64,000 bases of DNA from Mesobacillus harenae (lineage in GTDB: Bacteria > Bacillota > Bacilli > Bacillales > Cytobacillaceae). Position numbers and translations under genes: made by a program. Position 1 is the first letter of the stretch, and every line of letters begins with the position of its first letter. The notes below the pieces were generated by a model that ran no database searches, had not been told where the DNA came from, and worked only from the letters and a program-made list of their open reading frames with translations. Below, one piece after another: positions 8,255 through 16,990 of this stretch. The stretch lies in NCBI RefSeq assembly GCF_013343715.1, contig NZ_JABUNR010000007.1:62001-126000 (forward strand), given 5' to 3'.

Positions 8255-10099
8255 TTATTTGTTCGTAGCTTCATTGAAACTATAGTAGAAGTTTGCTGTA
8301 ATCGAACCATCTTCATTTTCTTTAATATTTGTAACGTGGATTCCAGAATCCGCAGGGGTATTGCTGTAACCCTTCCAGAAGTAGTATGATCCGGTATGAA
8401 CATTGCCGGAAACAGGAGTAAGCTTTTCGCCTGTCTTAAAGAAGTCACCAGCGTCTCCTCTATTTAGGTTCTTTTCCATTTCATATAAGCCGTCCTTCTG
8501 TAGGACAGACAAACCGTAATGGGTAACAATCGAGCCGTTAGAGGCAGTTTGAGACTGATTATATTGAAAACGCTTGTTCATCCAGTTTTCCACATTGTTA
8601 GGGCGGAAACCGGCAGTCTGATAAAGATTGATGACATTTTCGTCTACATGCCATGCCACTAATCCATGGGAGTCTGCTCCCTGTCGGATTAGACCTTCGT
8701 TAAAGCCTTGCTGCTGTATGTTTTCAAATAAGAAGTATTCTGTACCATTTGAGCCTGGCACTTCCATTTTGACAATACCGTTATCAGAATCAGCAGCATT
8801 AATCGGCGGAAGCGTAATTTCCTGTACTCCGCTGTCTGGCTTAACTTCAATTGGATCAGCCCAACCTAAGAAAACCTTAGAAAATGGATCAAAATGAGTT
8901 GGTGAGTTACCAGAATATGCATTGGCATCAGGATACCGCATCCATGATCCGCCAGCCATCATAGAGTAGTTACCAACACCTTCTGATGAGTATACAGTAT
9001 CATAGAAATCCGGAAGGCCTAAAGCGTGGCCAAATTCATGGGCATAAACACCAGTTTGAGCTGGGAATGGCCCAGTTTTAGATGCTTCGTCATAGGCTCC
9101 TGTTTCTGCATTGAATCCAGCTACATTACCGCCGATTGCTGGTTGGATATTATAGTTGTTTACAAGGACGCCGTCATAGGTCATGTCCTCGGAATAAGTT
9201 TTATTAATCCATTCGGACTGACTCAAACCTTCATGCTCTGCAGCTGTTTTGCCAGTTTCATAGTATTTCCCATAATACAGGGCACTTAACAGGCTCCATT
9301 TATGGGACCAGAATTGAGCAGGATCACGGCTCCACTCCGCTCCTGTTCCTTCATGGATAACAAATATATTTGGAACTACACCATTTTCTGCATACTTTGA
9401 GAAATCAACCTGATCATCTGCTGCTTTCAAGAGATCACGTATAAACTCTCCTGTATGTGCATCGCCATTTTCGTTGCCTAGAACATACTTACCATTTTCA
9501 GCATGCTCGCCTGTCTGATCTAAATAGTATGATGCACCATGGGGAAGCTCTACCCACGCAAATTCAGTGTTTTCCTTACGTACAAGATTAGCCTTGCCAT
9601 AACTGGATTCTTTATAAGCATTTTGCATCGTTTTGTTGGTTGGAGCTTGAACACCGTTATACTCAGCGTATTCGTTAAAATAGTCTAATTCATATGGGTT
9701 GTATTCTGTCCCAAAAATCAAATCCTCATAGTATTTTGCAGGCACTTGTCCCTTTAAGTCTCCAATTGGCTCATCACCATCTTTATACTTAGCAAGCAGG
9801 ACTAGAACTGGTATATCACCGGTTGCTTCTTTATAGGCTACGTGGTTATCGCCTGGCTGTTCAAACTTGGTTCCATTCTCATGATTTGCAATTTTCTCAG
9901 CAGGATCAACTTTAGAAAGATCGATGCCAAGCTCTTTGGCCTTGTCAGCTAGTTCAGGGGCTGCTCCAACATGGTGGGCAAGGTCCAAATCATATGTATT
10001 TTTTTCAGTCTGTACACTTTCACTGGACTGCATCCCTGGCAATACAAGTGAACCAGCTAGGGCTAAAGATAGGGCTGATGTTGATAAAACCTTTAACAA
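8255..10099 (-). CDS. Secreted M6 metalloprotease, immune inhibitor A-like
   Basis: A 614-residue exported zinc protease. A short hydrophobic leader (VLSTSALSLALAGSLVLPG) is followed by a propeptide-like region. The catalytic domain carries the metzincin-like motif HEFGHALGLPD (H354, E355, H358, D364). Other family landmarks are the DIPVLVLLAKYKDG and TEYNPYELDYFNEY stretches. Immune inhibitor A of the B. cereus group degrades antibacterial peptides and is close to 800 residues. This protein ends about 180 residues earlier, so the usual C-terminal domain appears to be missing. The start is a TTG, and an in-frame stop lies three codons upstream. The ribosome site (GAGG) is distant, so the start is the weakest part of the call. 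Confidence 0.87.
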   Translation of the reverse strand: MLKVLSTSALSLALAGSLVLPGMQSSESVQTEKNTYDLDLAHHVGAAPELADKAKELGIDLSKVDPAEKIANHENGTKFEQPGDNHVAYKEATGDIPVLVLLAKYKDGDEPIGDLKGQVPAKYYEDLIFGTEYNPYELDYFNEYAEYNGVQAPTNKTMQNAYKESSYGKANLVRKENTEFAWVELPHGASYYLDQTGEHAENGKYVLGNENGDAHTGEFIRDLLKAADDQVDFSKYAENGVVPNIFVIHEGTGAEWSRDPAQFWSHKWSLLSALYYGKYYETGKTAAEHEGLSQSEWINKTYSEDMTYDGVLVNNYNIQPAIGGNVAGFNAETGAYDEASKTGPFPAQTGVYAHEFGHALGLPDFYDTVYSSEGVGNYSMMAGGSWMRYPDANAYSGNSPTHFDPFSKVFLGWADPIEVKPDSGVQEITLPPINAADSDNGIVKMEVPGSNGTEYFLFENIQQQGFNEGLIRQGADSHGLVAWHVDENVINLYQTAGFRPNNVENWMNKRFQYNQSQTASNGSIVTHYGLSVLQKDGLYEMEKNLNRGDAGDFFKTGEKLTPVSGNVHTGSYYFWKGYSNTPADSGIHVTNIKENEDGSITANFYYSFNEATNK

Positions 10100-10437
10100 A
10101 CTGCATCACATCCTCATTTATTAGTATTTCTAATTTATCAGAATAGTTTTTTAACTAGTAGATGCTGAATGTCCTAAAAAATATCTTTGAACTTAAAGCT
10201 GCATTCTATTTAATATTTAAAAACAGATCAAAACACCCTTGATTTTATATTTCGCAACCCTAAAATTATTCGGTAAACAGTTTTCCAACAGCAAAATAGG
10301 ATTCTCTAGTTCATTAGACATATAAAAAGAACTGAGTCTTTTTCCTTGTTTAATTACGATATTTATAAAAAAACAAAATTGCTAACCCCGTTAAGCGAGG
10401 TATAGACTAGAGGACACCGACTGAGATAAAGGAACTC
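10100..10437. other. A/T-rich intergenic region upstream of the M6 protease gene
   Basis: No coding frame, repeat or clear promoter pair was found here. It is A/T-rich and ends where the 52-bp tandem array begins. Confidence 0.4.
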
Positions 10438-10441
10438 CTCC

Positions 10442-10797
10442 GAATGAGGCTGGTATTCGGACTCGCAGGAGCCAATCTCTGGCGGAGCTGTCCGAATGAG
10501 AGTAGTATTCGGACTCGGAGATGCCAAATCCGGGCGGAGCTGTCCGAATGAGGCTGGCATTCGGACTCGGAGATGCCACATCCTGACGGAGCTGTCCGAA
10601 TGAGGATGGTATTCGGACTCGGAGATGCCAAATCCGGGCGGAGCTGTCTGAATGAGGATGGTATTCGGACTCGGAGATGCCACATCCTGACGGAGCTGTC
10701 CGAATGAGGATGGTATTCGGACTCGGAGATGCCAAATCCGGGCGGAGCTGTCTGAATGAGGATGGTATTCGGACTCGGAGATGGCAAATCCCTACGC
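10442..10797. repeat. Tandem array of seven 52-bp hairpin units
   Basis: Seven head-to-tail 52-bp units begin at 10442, 10494, 10546, 10598, 10650, 10702 and 10754; the last is incomplete. Each unit contains an inverted repeat GTCCGAAT, nine bases, ATTCGGAC. Units 3-6 alternate between two variants (CCAAATCCGGGCG and CCACATCCTGACG), and units 4 and 6 are identical, so a 104-bp block was duplicated. Because 52 is not a multiple of three, the array opens long frames in all three registers of the minus strand. These encode low-complexity repeats and are not genes. No unique spacers separate the units, so it is not CRISPR. Confidence 0.92.
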
Positions 10798-10837
10798 ATA
10801 CTATTATCCATAACAGAACTTTCATAGTTTCCTAAAT

Positions 10838-10869
10838 AAAAACAGAGCTGCCAGGGCAGCTCTGTTTTT
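10838..10869. terminator. Terminator of the Gfo/Idh/MocA gene
   Basis: Strong hairpin with AAAAACAGAGCTGC / GCAGCTCTGTTTTT arms and a four-base loop, immediately beyond the stop codon on the minus strand. Confidence 0.88.
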
Positions 10870-10873
10870 ATTT

Positions 10874-11857
10874 TTAGTGATCAGCCGGGTAAATCAATCC
10901 TATTTGCTTTCGTGCTTCTTTAATAATCTCCGATGTTACTCTTGAACACTTAAAAGAATTAACCGAAGATTCACGTTTTCCTTCTTTAATCAAGTTAATA
11001 AATTCCTCTACTTCATAATACATTGGAGCATGATCTTGAGGCCTGCTGATAACCTCAGTTTCTCCACTTTTGTACCGGATTTCAACACGGCTAGCCTCAG
11101 AAATTTGATGAATCATCATGGTCCCATCTTCCCCTTGAATTTCCGAAGGAGCATACGAATTGGAAATCTTCGAATGCATAATGACTGCATCCATCTCATC
11201 GTATTGAAGTAAGAGGCTTCCCTCTCCGTCAACGCCAGACTCCAAAAGTACTCCGGCAGCTTTAATTGTTCTTGGTTCACCAAATAAAACGGCCAGCGGG
11301 TAAATACAATAAATACCAAGATCCATCAGGGAACCGTTTGAAAATTTAGGGTTAAATGCATTAAGAACTTGGCCTTCCCTATAAGCATCATATCGGGAAG
11401 AATACTGGCAATAGCTAGCAAAGTAGCGACGTACTTTACCGATTTTAGGTAAGTTTTCCTGTATCGCTTTAAAATTGGGAAGTAGAGTTGTTTTTAAGGC
11501 TTCCATTAACAGAACTTGATTCTCCTGAGCTGCTTTAATCATTTGTTCGAGCTCAGCCGGATTGGAAGCAATTGGCTTTTCACATAGCACATGCTTACCA
11601 TGATTCATAAATATAATCGATTGTTGAGCATGGAAAGAATTCGGACTGGCAATATACACCGCATCAATTTCATCACTATTGGCCATTTCTTGAAGATTAG
11701 TAAAAATAGTCCCTACCCCATATTTACCGGCGAAATCTTTAGCTTTCTCTTCTGTTCTTGAGTAGACCGCTGCTAATTTAAAATCAGGCAGTTCACTTAC
11801 AGCTGCCAGCAGACGCTCTGTAATCCAGTTTGTACCGATTATACCAAAACGAATCAC
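10874..11857 (-). CDS. Gfo/Idh/MocA family NAD(P)-dependent oxidoreductase
   Basis: A 327-residue dehydrogenase with an N-terminal Rossmann fold (IRFGIIGTNWITERLL, where the glycine loop GIIGTN binds the dinucleotide). The family hallmark EKP is in HGKHVLCEKPIA (about residue 93), and the C-terminal alpha/beta domain is of the GFO_IDH_MocA type. Members oxidise or reduce sugars and polyols; the substrate cannot be read here. The GTG start is chosen because AGAGGGG lies eight bases upstream and the Rossmann strand begins at once. A 52-residue upstream extension overlaps the PhzF gene and is a chance open frame. It follows the PhzF gene on the same strand by about 28 bp, so the two are probably co-transcribed. 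Confidence 0.88.
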   Translation of the reverse strand: MIRFGIIGTNWITERLLAAVSELPDFKLAAVYSRTEEKAKDFAGKYGVGTIFTNLQEMANSDEIDAVYIASPNSFHAQQSIIFMNHGKHVLCEKPIASNPAELEQMIKAAQENQVLLMEALKTTLLPNFKAIQENLPKIGKVRRYFASYCQYSSRYDAYREGQVLNAFNPKFSNGSLMDLGIYCIYPLAVLFGEPRTIKAAGVLLESGVDGEGSLLLQYDEMDAVIMHSKISNSYAPSEIQGEDGTMMIHQISEASRVEIRYKSGETEVISRPQDHAPMYYEVEEFINLIKEGKRESSVNSFKCSRVTSEIIKEARKQIGLIYPADH

Positions 11858-11885
11858 GTTGAAAACCCCTCTTGAATTATTAGTT

Positions 11886-12785
11886 TTATAGGCGGAAATA
11901 GCCTGAGATAATTGGAACCGCCTTCCCGCCAACGTATATAACAGGCAGACCCTTTTCTGATTCAACCTTAATCTCCAGGTAGCCTGGCCTATTGATAGAA
12001 TGTCCCTGGGCAATCGTGAAGGAATGACTTAGATTTGACTCGAGGAAGCCTTCCAAAAATAGATACCCGGCTAGAGCGCCATTTGCAGATCCTGTAACTG
12101 GATCTTCAAGAATGCCGGCCGCAGGAGCAAAATCTCTAGTATAAATATCACAACCCTCTCCATCACTGTCGAACGTAAATAAGTGTGTTGTAACGATCTG
12201 GTGTTCTTCGTTCATAAGTTTAAGCTCCTCGAAAAGCGGACACGCTGCATCAACGGCCTTTTTGGACTTAACAGGGACTAACAAATGCCAGTTCCCAGTA
12301 TAACCAAGCTTAATAGGATAATTATGGTCCAAGTCATTTTTATCTATTCCAATAAGCCGGCAAAGTTCACTAGCAATGATTGGTACGTCCTTTACTATAG
12401 GACGCACTTGTTTCATCGATACGGAATCTAGTTTTCCCTTGTTTTTGGTCCATTGAACAGGAACCACTCCAATATTGGTTTCAAATTTTACTTCGTTAGC
12501 TTTCTGATCCCAACTTAATTCAGAAGCAAGTACCCAAGCAGCAGCAACTGTTGCATGACCGCAGAAATCAATCTCATTGCTCGGTGTAAAATAGCGTATT
12601 TTCAGATCAGCATTCTCATCCAGGCTTGGCAAAATAAAGGCTGTCTCTGAGAGATTCAGTTCATTCGCAATCTTTTGCATTTCAACTTCTGATAATCCCT
12701 CTGCATTAGGAACAACCCCAGCAGGATTACCGCCAAATGGAATATCTGTAAATGCATCTACATGATAAAAAGGCAGTTGTTTCAC
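11886..12785 (-). CDS. PhzF family isomerase/epimerase-like protein
   Basis: A 299-residue PhzF-superfamily protein with the two-lobed diaminopimelate-epimerase-like fold. Visible landmarks are YHVDAFTDIPFGGNPAGV at the N-terminus, the conserved active-site glutamate in LNLSETAF (about residue 47), DFCGHATVAAAW and the second glycine-rich loop DPVTGSANGALAGYL. PhzF isomerises a phenazine precursor in pseudomonads, but most Bacillus homologues lie outside phenazine loci and have no known substrate. No phenazine genes are present here. The start is a GTG preceded by GGAGGG. Probably in an operon with the following oxidoreductase. Confidence 0.9.
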   Translation of the reverse strand: MKQLPFYHVDAFTDIPFGGNPAGVVPNAEGLSEVEMQKIANELNLSETAFILPSLDENADLKIRYFTPSNEIDFCGHATVAAAWVLASELSWDQKANEVKFETNIGVVPVQWTKNKGKLDSVSMKQVRPIVKDVPIIASELCRLIGIDKNDLDHNYPIKLGYTGNWHLLVPVKSKKAVDAACPLFEELKLMNEEHQIVTTHLFTFDSDGEGCDIYTRDFAPAAGILEDPVTGSANGALAGYLFLEGFLESNLSHSFTIAQGHSINRPGYLEIKVESEKGLPVIYVGGKAVPIISGYFRL

Positions 12786-12969
12786 GTTTCATCCCTCCAT
12801 TAGCTAGGATATCATTTAGGAGCTGTTTATTCTAATATCCCCACAAGAACAAGTGAATTTATTATAGTAGAATTCTTTTGTTCTTTCATTCTTTAAGTAT
12901 TTCAATAGAGCTCTTATCCCCTTTTATGTTAGGTTTCTATGATAACAAAAATAGACTGCAATTGACATG

Positions 12970-13062
12970 GAGCGGAAGCGATTCGATGTTGCAGGGAGGA
13001 GGGTGATGTCAGCTAGGCGCTGAGCCGGATGCAGATAACTCATATCCCAAAACTCGGGATAT
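12970..13062. repeat. Dispersed intergenic repeat family B, copy 1
   Basis: Shares GGAAGCGATTCGATGTTG and the downstream CTAGGCGCT...GCTGGATGCAGA-type block with the element at 33269-33370. More decayed relatives are near 18530-18600 and 26335-26425. The rest of this roughly 330-bp gap between the PhzF and esterase genes is A/T-rich with no further signal. Confidence 0.6.
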
Positions 13063-13086
13063 TTATAATAACCAAAAACAAAAATA

Positions 13087-13105
13087 CCGCAGTATAGCAC
13101 TGCGG
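13087..13105 (-). terminator. Terminator of the esterase gene
   Basis: CCGCAG / CTGCGG stem with a seven-base loop. On the minus strand it is followed by TATTTTTGTTTTT. Confidence 0.75.
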
Positions 13106-13117
13106 CACCTTGCAGAA

Positions 13118-13867
13118 TCACTTGACAAGCTGTTCTTTAATAAATTTCAGCGTTTTTTCTATAATGATAGCCTGGTCATTGTCCAGTGTAGCAACGTGAT
13201 AGCTATCAGATAGCTCAACCAATTGCTTGTCGAAGGAGGTAATCTGTTCCGCTATCAGCTTTGAGTTGTAAGGTGGCACCACGTGATCCTCTTTCGAAAC
13301 AAAAATAAGTGCCGGGCATGATATTTTCGGAAGGTCACCTTTTACCTTTTCCATCAAAGTGAGGATCTCCTTAACAGACTGAACAGGTGTCTTCTCGTAG
13401 GCCAGTTCCTTCACCTCAGGCCTCTTTATATCAGAGCCTATTGCATCGAGAAAACGGATACCTTCAAGCGTAGCCACAGAAGCCATATCAGAAATTTCAA
13501 CAGCTGCATTAATCGGAATAACCGCTTTAATGTCCGGGTAAGTTTCAGCCATATATAAGGTCAATGTACCACCCATCGACAAACCTGTTACGAAAATGGT
13601 ATCACAACGCTCTTTGAGCCACATATATCCTTCCTCAATTGAGGCAACCCAGTCATGATAGGTCGTTTGTTCCATTTCCTCATAATGTGTACCATGCCCC
13701 TTCAAGCGCGGCCCGCAAACTGTATATCCTGCCTTTGCATACGCCTCACCCAACGGCCTCATGCTTTGAGTGCTGCCAGTAAAACCATGCGATATAAGAA
13801 TACCAACTTTGTTCCCGACAAAATAAAACGGCTCTGCACCTTCTAAAACTGGGTAAGTTTTTGTCAT
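13118..13867 (-). CDS. Alpha/beta-hydrolase carboxylesterase (Est30-like)
   Basis: A 249-residue serine esterase resembling the Geobacillus Est30 carboxylesterase / monoacylglycerol lipase group. The nucleophile elbow is GLSMGG (serine near residue 93), the oxyanion region is SHGFTGS (about residues 25-31), and the C-terminal acid and histidine are in SKEDHVVP and DSYHVATLD. It hydrolyses short to medium acyl esters in related enzymes and has no signal peptide. MTKTYP was chosen as start because GGAGGG lies six bases before it; ATG codons at one and seven codons further upstream are alternatives. A terminator follows, so it is probably a single-gene unit. Confidence 0.9.
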   Translation of the reverse strand: MTKTYPVLEGAEPFYFVGNKVGILISHGFTGSTQSMRPLGEAYAKAGYTVCGPRLKGHGTHYEEMEQTTYHDWVASIEEGYMWLKERCDTIFVTGLSMGGTLTLYMAETYPDIKAVIPINAAVEISDMASVATLEGIRFLDAIGSDIKRPEVKELAYEKTPVQSVKEILTLMEKVKGDLPKISCPALIFVSKEDHVVPPYNSKLIAEQITSFDKQLVELSDSYHVATLDNDQAIIIEKTLKFIKEQLVK

Positions 13868-14188
13868 CATTATCCCTCCACATTTCATTTATAATAGACC
13901 AATAGCTTTTAGCTTTTTAGTCTTATTCCAGTGATTTATATATTTTTATGTCTTTTACGCTAGACTATTTTTAAATATCCACTAGTTTTATATGGGCCAT
14001 TATCCACTCAGCTCAGCTAACGGCTATATTCCAAGGCTCCCTGTTTTATTTTAACATATTTTCCCTGTATACTAGAGTCATTGCCACCTTTTCAAAGAGC
14101 ATTTCTACAGGGGTTCTGCCAGTTACATATTTTCAGTATTAGGTCCTGCCCCACACTTTTTAGTACCATATTGAAAGGAGCTCGGAAA
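13868..14188. other. Intergenic region between divergent esterase and reductase genes
   Basis: About 320 bp of mostly A/T-rich sequence serving two divergent genes. I see AAAGGAG before the reductase ATG, but no convincing promoter pair, operator or repeat. Confidence 0.4.
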
Positions 14189-15181
14189 ATGAAAAAATCT
14201 TTTAAAGCATTTGTTGTCAACAAAACGGAGGATGATTTTTCAGCTGAAGTTAGGCATCTTAATGAGGAGGATCTTCCTGAAGGAGATGTATTGATTGATG
14301 TAGCTTATTCTAGCGTAAACTTCAAGGATGGCCTCGCTAGTATTCCAAATGGAAAAATCGTTCGTTCCTATCCGTTTGTGCCTGGAATCGACATGGCCGG
14401 GACAGTAGCAGAATCCAAGGACTCCCGTTTTCAAAAAGGCGATAAAATAATTGCAACGAGCTATGAAATTGGAGTCTCTCATTATGGTGGTTACAGTGAA
14501 ATGGCAAGGCTTTCGGGTGATTGGATTGTTCCATTGCCAAACGGGCTTTCATTAAAAGAAGCAATGGTACTTGGTACAGCAGGATTTACTGCTGGACTTT
14601 CCATTCATCGCTTAGAGGAAAACGGTTTGACACCAGATAAAGGAAAAGTACTCGTTACAGGAGCCACCGGAGGAGTAGGCAGTGTGGCTGTCTCTATGCT
14701 GGCAAAGAGGGGCTATCATGTAGTTGCCAGTACTGGAAAAGCAGAAGAGCATGAATATCTGCACAAAATTGGGGCTAGCGAAGTAATTTCACGAGAAGAA
14801 TTAAGTGGAGCGAAGCTGAAGGCATTAGATAAACAACTTTGGGCCGCGGCAGTTGATCCTGTCGGCGGAAATACGCTTGCCACAATTTTAAGCCAGCTTG
14901 ATTATAACGGATCTGTCGCAGTAAGTGGGCTTACGGGCGGGACCGATGTTCCGGCAACTGTGTTTCCATTTATTTTGAGAGGTGTTAACGTGCTGGGCAT
15001 CGACTCAGTGTATTGTCCAATGGAGACAAGAAAAATACTGTGGGAAAGAATGAGCTCCGATTTAAAGCCAGAGGGCCTGATCAATCACATTATGAATGAA
15101 ATAACTCTGGAAAAGCTGCCCTCTGTATTAGCAGCAATTCTAAAAGGAGAATCACGCGGAAGAACAGTTGTGAAATTATAA
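14189..15181 (+). CDS. YhdH/YhfP family quinone oxidoreductase (acrylyl-CoA reductase-like MDR enzyme)
   Basis: A 330-residue zinc-free medium-chain reductase. The N-terminal GroES-like domain contains SSVNFKDGLA and VPGIDMAGTV. The NADP-binding Rossmann motif is VTGATGGVGSVAVSML (about residues 152-167). The C-terminal stretch (GVNVLGIDSVYCPMETRKILWERM) is characteristic of the YhdH/YhfP group, whose E. coli member AcuI reduces acryloyl-CoA. Start chosen at MKKSFKAF behind GAAAGGAG; an upstream open frame adds residues without similarity. A strong terminator follows. The physiological substrate in Bacillus is not established. Confidence 0.9.
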   Translation: MKKSFKAFVVNKTEDDFSAEVRHLNEEDLPEGDVLIDVAYSSVNFKDGLASIPNGKIVRSYPFVPGIDMAGTVAESKDSRFQKGDKIIATSYEIGVSHYGGYSEMARLSGDWIVPLPNGLSLKEAMVLGTAGFTAGLSIHRLEENGLTPDKGKVLVTGATGGVGSVAVSMLAKRGYHVVASTGKAEEHEYLHKIGASEVISREELSGAKLKALDKQLWAAAVDPVGGNTLATILSQLDYNGSVAVSGLTGGTDVPATVFPFILRGVNVLGIDSVYCPMETRKILWERMSSDLKPEGLINHIMNEITLEKLPSVLAAILKGESRGRTVVKL

Positions 15182-15184
15182 AGT

Positions 15185-15219
15185 AAACGCTCAGACTCCG
15201 CGGGGAATCTGAGCGTTTT
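15185..15219. terminator. Bidirectional terminator
   Basis: Perfect 11-bp stem AAACGCTCAGA / TCTGAGCGTTT between converging reductase and acyl-CoA dehydrogenase genes. Confidence 0.88.
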
Positions 15220-15222
15220 TAG

Positions 15223-16374
15223 TTATCTCTGGTTAAAAACAGATGTCTTTGCCAGCAGTTCAATAGTCATGTCGTCCATCGGTGGATTATGAAGTCCTGC
15301 ACGAACGTCTCGATAATATCGCTGGAGAGGATTTTTAACTGATAGGCTGCGAGCCCCTACAATTCTCATTGCCAAATCAATGACGGAAATTGCCGCGTTT
15401 GTGCAGGCCATCTTTGCAGCACCAAGTTCCGGATTCATAAGAAGACGTTCTTGATCACTTCCATCGTCCCATTGCCTCGCGACAGAATAAAGGAAATATC
15501 GCGCCTTCATTAGTTCATACTCCATTTCCCCTACCTTTTGCCGAACTGATGGAAAATCAATGATCGTTCCTTCCATCGTATTCGGGGAATACTCCATTGC
15601 GAAATTTAATGCAAAAGATTTTGCTGCCTGAGCTATCCCGAGATAACAGGCCGGAATATGGAGCAGCCAGCCACTAGCCTGTTTCTTTCCTGGCTTGAAT
15701 TTTTCTACGAAGTGTTTCTTAGGGACTTTTACATCCTTTAAAATTAAATCATGGCTCCCTGTTCCTCGCATCGCTATGCTGTCCCAAGTTTCTTCAATCT
15801 CGACTCCTGCTACAGACCGTGGAATCAGAAAGTTACCTACCTCTTCCGTGTCCTCAATGGTTGCACTCACAATAAAAAAGTCAAGTATTGGAGATAAGGT
15901 TGTAAACGTCTTTCTCCCATTAACTATCCACTGGCCGCCTGCCTGCACAGCAGATGTCTGAGGCCGCCCTCCCCGAGTCGGACTGCCAGTCTGGGGTTCC
16001 GTCGCTGCACCGTTTAAGAGTGCGCCTTTTTTGATTTCCTCACAGACGGACCGGAAAATATCTTCCTCCCATATGTTTTTTTCAGCCAGGTTCTTAGTAA
16101 TCCCTAAGTGCCAGCCAATCGACAGGGCCGTAGATCCGTCTCCCTCGGCTAATTTTTCCTGGAGCCGAACCATTTCGTAAAGAGAGATTTCCTCTCCTCC
16201 GAATTTCCGGGGAACAGTTAGCGCAGTATAACCAGATTGTTTAAGCTCAGCAAAATTAACATACGGAAAGGAGCCAGCTTCATCTATATCTCCCGCTCTG
16301 GAGCGAAACCGCTCAGATAAATTATCAAGTAGTTTAAGCCGTTCTTCTAAAGTGCCAGCTTGTTGAAAGTCCAT
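15223..16374 (-). CDS. Acyl-CoA dehydrogenase family flavoprotein (YdbM-like)
   Basis: A 383-residue FAD-dependent acyl-CoA dehydrogenase-fold protein. The order is an N-terminal helical domain (to about 110), a central beta domain (ATEPQTGSPTRGG, NGRKTFTTLSP, DSIAMRGTGSHDLIL) and a C-terminal helical domain (VGEMEYELMKARYFLYS, IVGARSLSVKNPLQRYYRDVRAG). The layout resembles B. subtilis YdbM. The final helical domain shows GLHNPPMDD where canonical enzymes show other signatures, so it may act on an atypical substrate; the catalytic base is not obvious to me. The ATG follows GGGAGG. No beta-oxidation partners lie next to it. Confidence 0.85.
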   Translation of the reverse strand: MDFQQAGTLEERLKLLDNLSERFRSRAGDIDEAGSFPYVNFAELKQSGYTALTVPRKFGGEEISLYEMVRLQEKLAEGDGSTALSIGWHLGITKNLAEKNIWEEDIFRSVCEEIKKGALLNGAATEPQTGSPTRGGRPQTSAVQAGGQWIVNGRKTFTTLSPILDFFIVSATIEDTEEVGNFLIPRSVAGVEIEETWDSIAMRGTGSHDLILKDVKVPKKHFVEKFKPGKKQASGWLLHIPACYLGIAQAAKSFALNFAMEYSPNTMEGTIIDFPSVRQKVGEMEYELMKARYFLYSVARQWDDGSDQERLLMNPELGAAKMACTNAAISVIDLAMRIVGARSLSVKNPLQRYYRDVRAGLHNPPMDDMTIELLAKTSVFNQR

Positions 16375-16484
16375 ACAGAACCCTCCCCTTTCATGCCTTT
16401 ACTTTTATTGTGAACATTTTTGCTGCTAAAGGCAAGAAAGCGAATTGATATGGAAAGATAACAAAAACCTTACTAAGATAACTT

Positions 16485-16808
16485 CTAACCTTTCCTTAAA
16501 CCAAACTGTGCATTTATTTGACCTTTAAGCATTTGCTTACGGGCTTTCCGGTTATCTTCTTTTTTCACTTTCTCCAGGTCTCTTCTGATTTCATTTGTCT
16601 GAACTCCTTCCTCTCTCTTCTCAGCAATCTCAATTAAGCGCTCGACATCAGCAAACGAGTATTTCCGGCTGCCTTTTTCCGTCCTTTCCGGAAAAATTAA
16701 CTTTCTTTCCTCATAATAACGAATTTGTCTTTCTGTTAAACCAGTTAGATCACTGACTATACCAATCGTAATAACTTTTCGGGTTTTATACGAAGGATCT
16801 TCACCCAT
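16485..16808 (-). CDS. tnrA: MerR-type nitrogen regulator TnrA (paralogue 1)
   Basis: A 107-residue MerR-family regulator. The winged helix shows the TnrA/GlnR signature [20 protein letters not shown] (about residues 16-35), then [26 protein letters not shown]. The C-terminal tail [15 protein letters not shown] matches the part of B. subtilis TnrA that contacts feedback-inhibited glutamine synthetase, so it should respond to nitrogen state. The intergenic region with the divergent small gene carries one perfect TnrA box, and its own -10 lies about 40 bp from the box centre, indicating autoactivation. In B. subtilis tnrA is also divergent from small TnrA-dependent genes (ykzB-ykoL). A second paralogue lies at 48855-49181. 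Confidence 0.93.
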   Translation of the reverse strand: MGEDPSYKTRKVITIGIVSDLTGLTERQIRYYEERKLIFPERTEKGSRKYSFADVERLIEIAEKREEGVQTNEIRRDLEKVKKEDNRKARKQMLKGQINAQFGLRKG

Positions 16809-16841
16809 ACACTACTCCCCCTCAAAAAACCGTTTATACAA

Positions 16842-16893
16842 ATTATACAAGGGCCCTATCTGTTAACGTACATTCCTGTAAGAAAACCTGACA
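16842..16893 (-). promoter_or_regulatory. TnrA-dependent promoter of tnrA-1 (TnrA box plus -10)
   Basis: A perfect TnrA/GlnR box TGTAA-GAAAACC-TGACA lies at 16877-16893 (consensus TGTNA-N7-TNACA). On the minus strand a perfect TATAAT (-10) lies at 16842-16847, and the -35 position reads TACGTT, a poor match. The expected start near 16835 puts the box centre at about -50, the spacing known for TnrA-activated promoters. Confidence 0.75.
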
Positions 16894-16906
16894 AAAAAAG
16901 AAATGA

Positions 16907-16956
16907 CGTAAGTATTTCTGACAGGTTTGCTGAACTTCTTTTCAGCTCCCTATAAA
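16907..16956 (+). promoter_or_regulatory. TnrA-type promoter of the small-protein/lrgAB operon
   Basis: A one-mismatch TnrA box (CGTAA-GTATTTC-TGACA, 16907-16923) is followed by a TATAAA -10 at 16951-16956. The box centre falls about 48 bp before the expected start, and the -35 is poor. The perfect box of the divergent tnrA promoter is a further 30 bp upstream. Confidence 0.6.
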
Positions 16957-16990
16957 CTCGAAGTAGGAAACTAAAAGGAGGCCCGATTCT

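Noticed and set aside
10442-10797. Possible CRISPR array
   Set aside because: Units are contiguous and nearly identical throughout; there are no unique spacers and no cas genes in the window.
10363-10825. Three overlapping 106-144 residue open frames with repeats such as GISESEYHPHSDSS
   Set aside because: They arise from the 52-bp tandem array read in three registers; no ribosome site, no conserved frame, and the amino acid repeats simply mirror the DNA unit.
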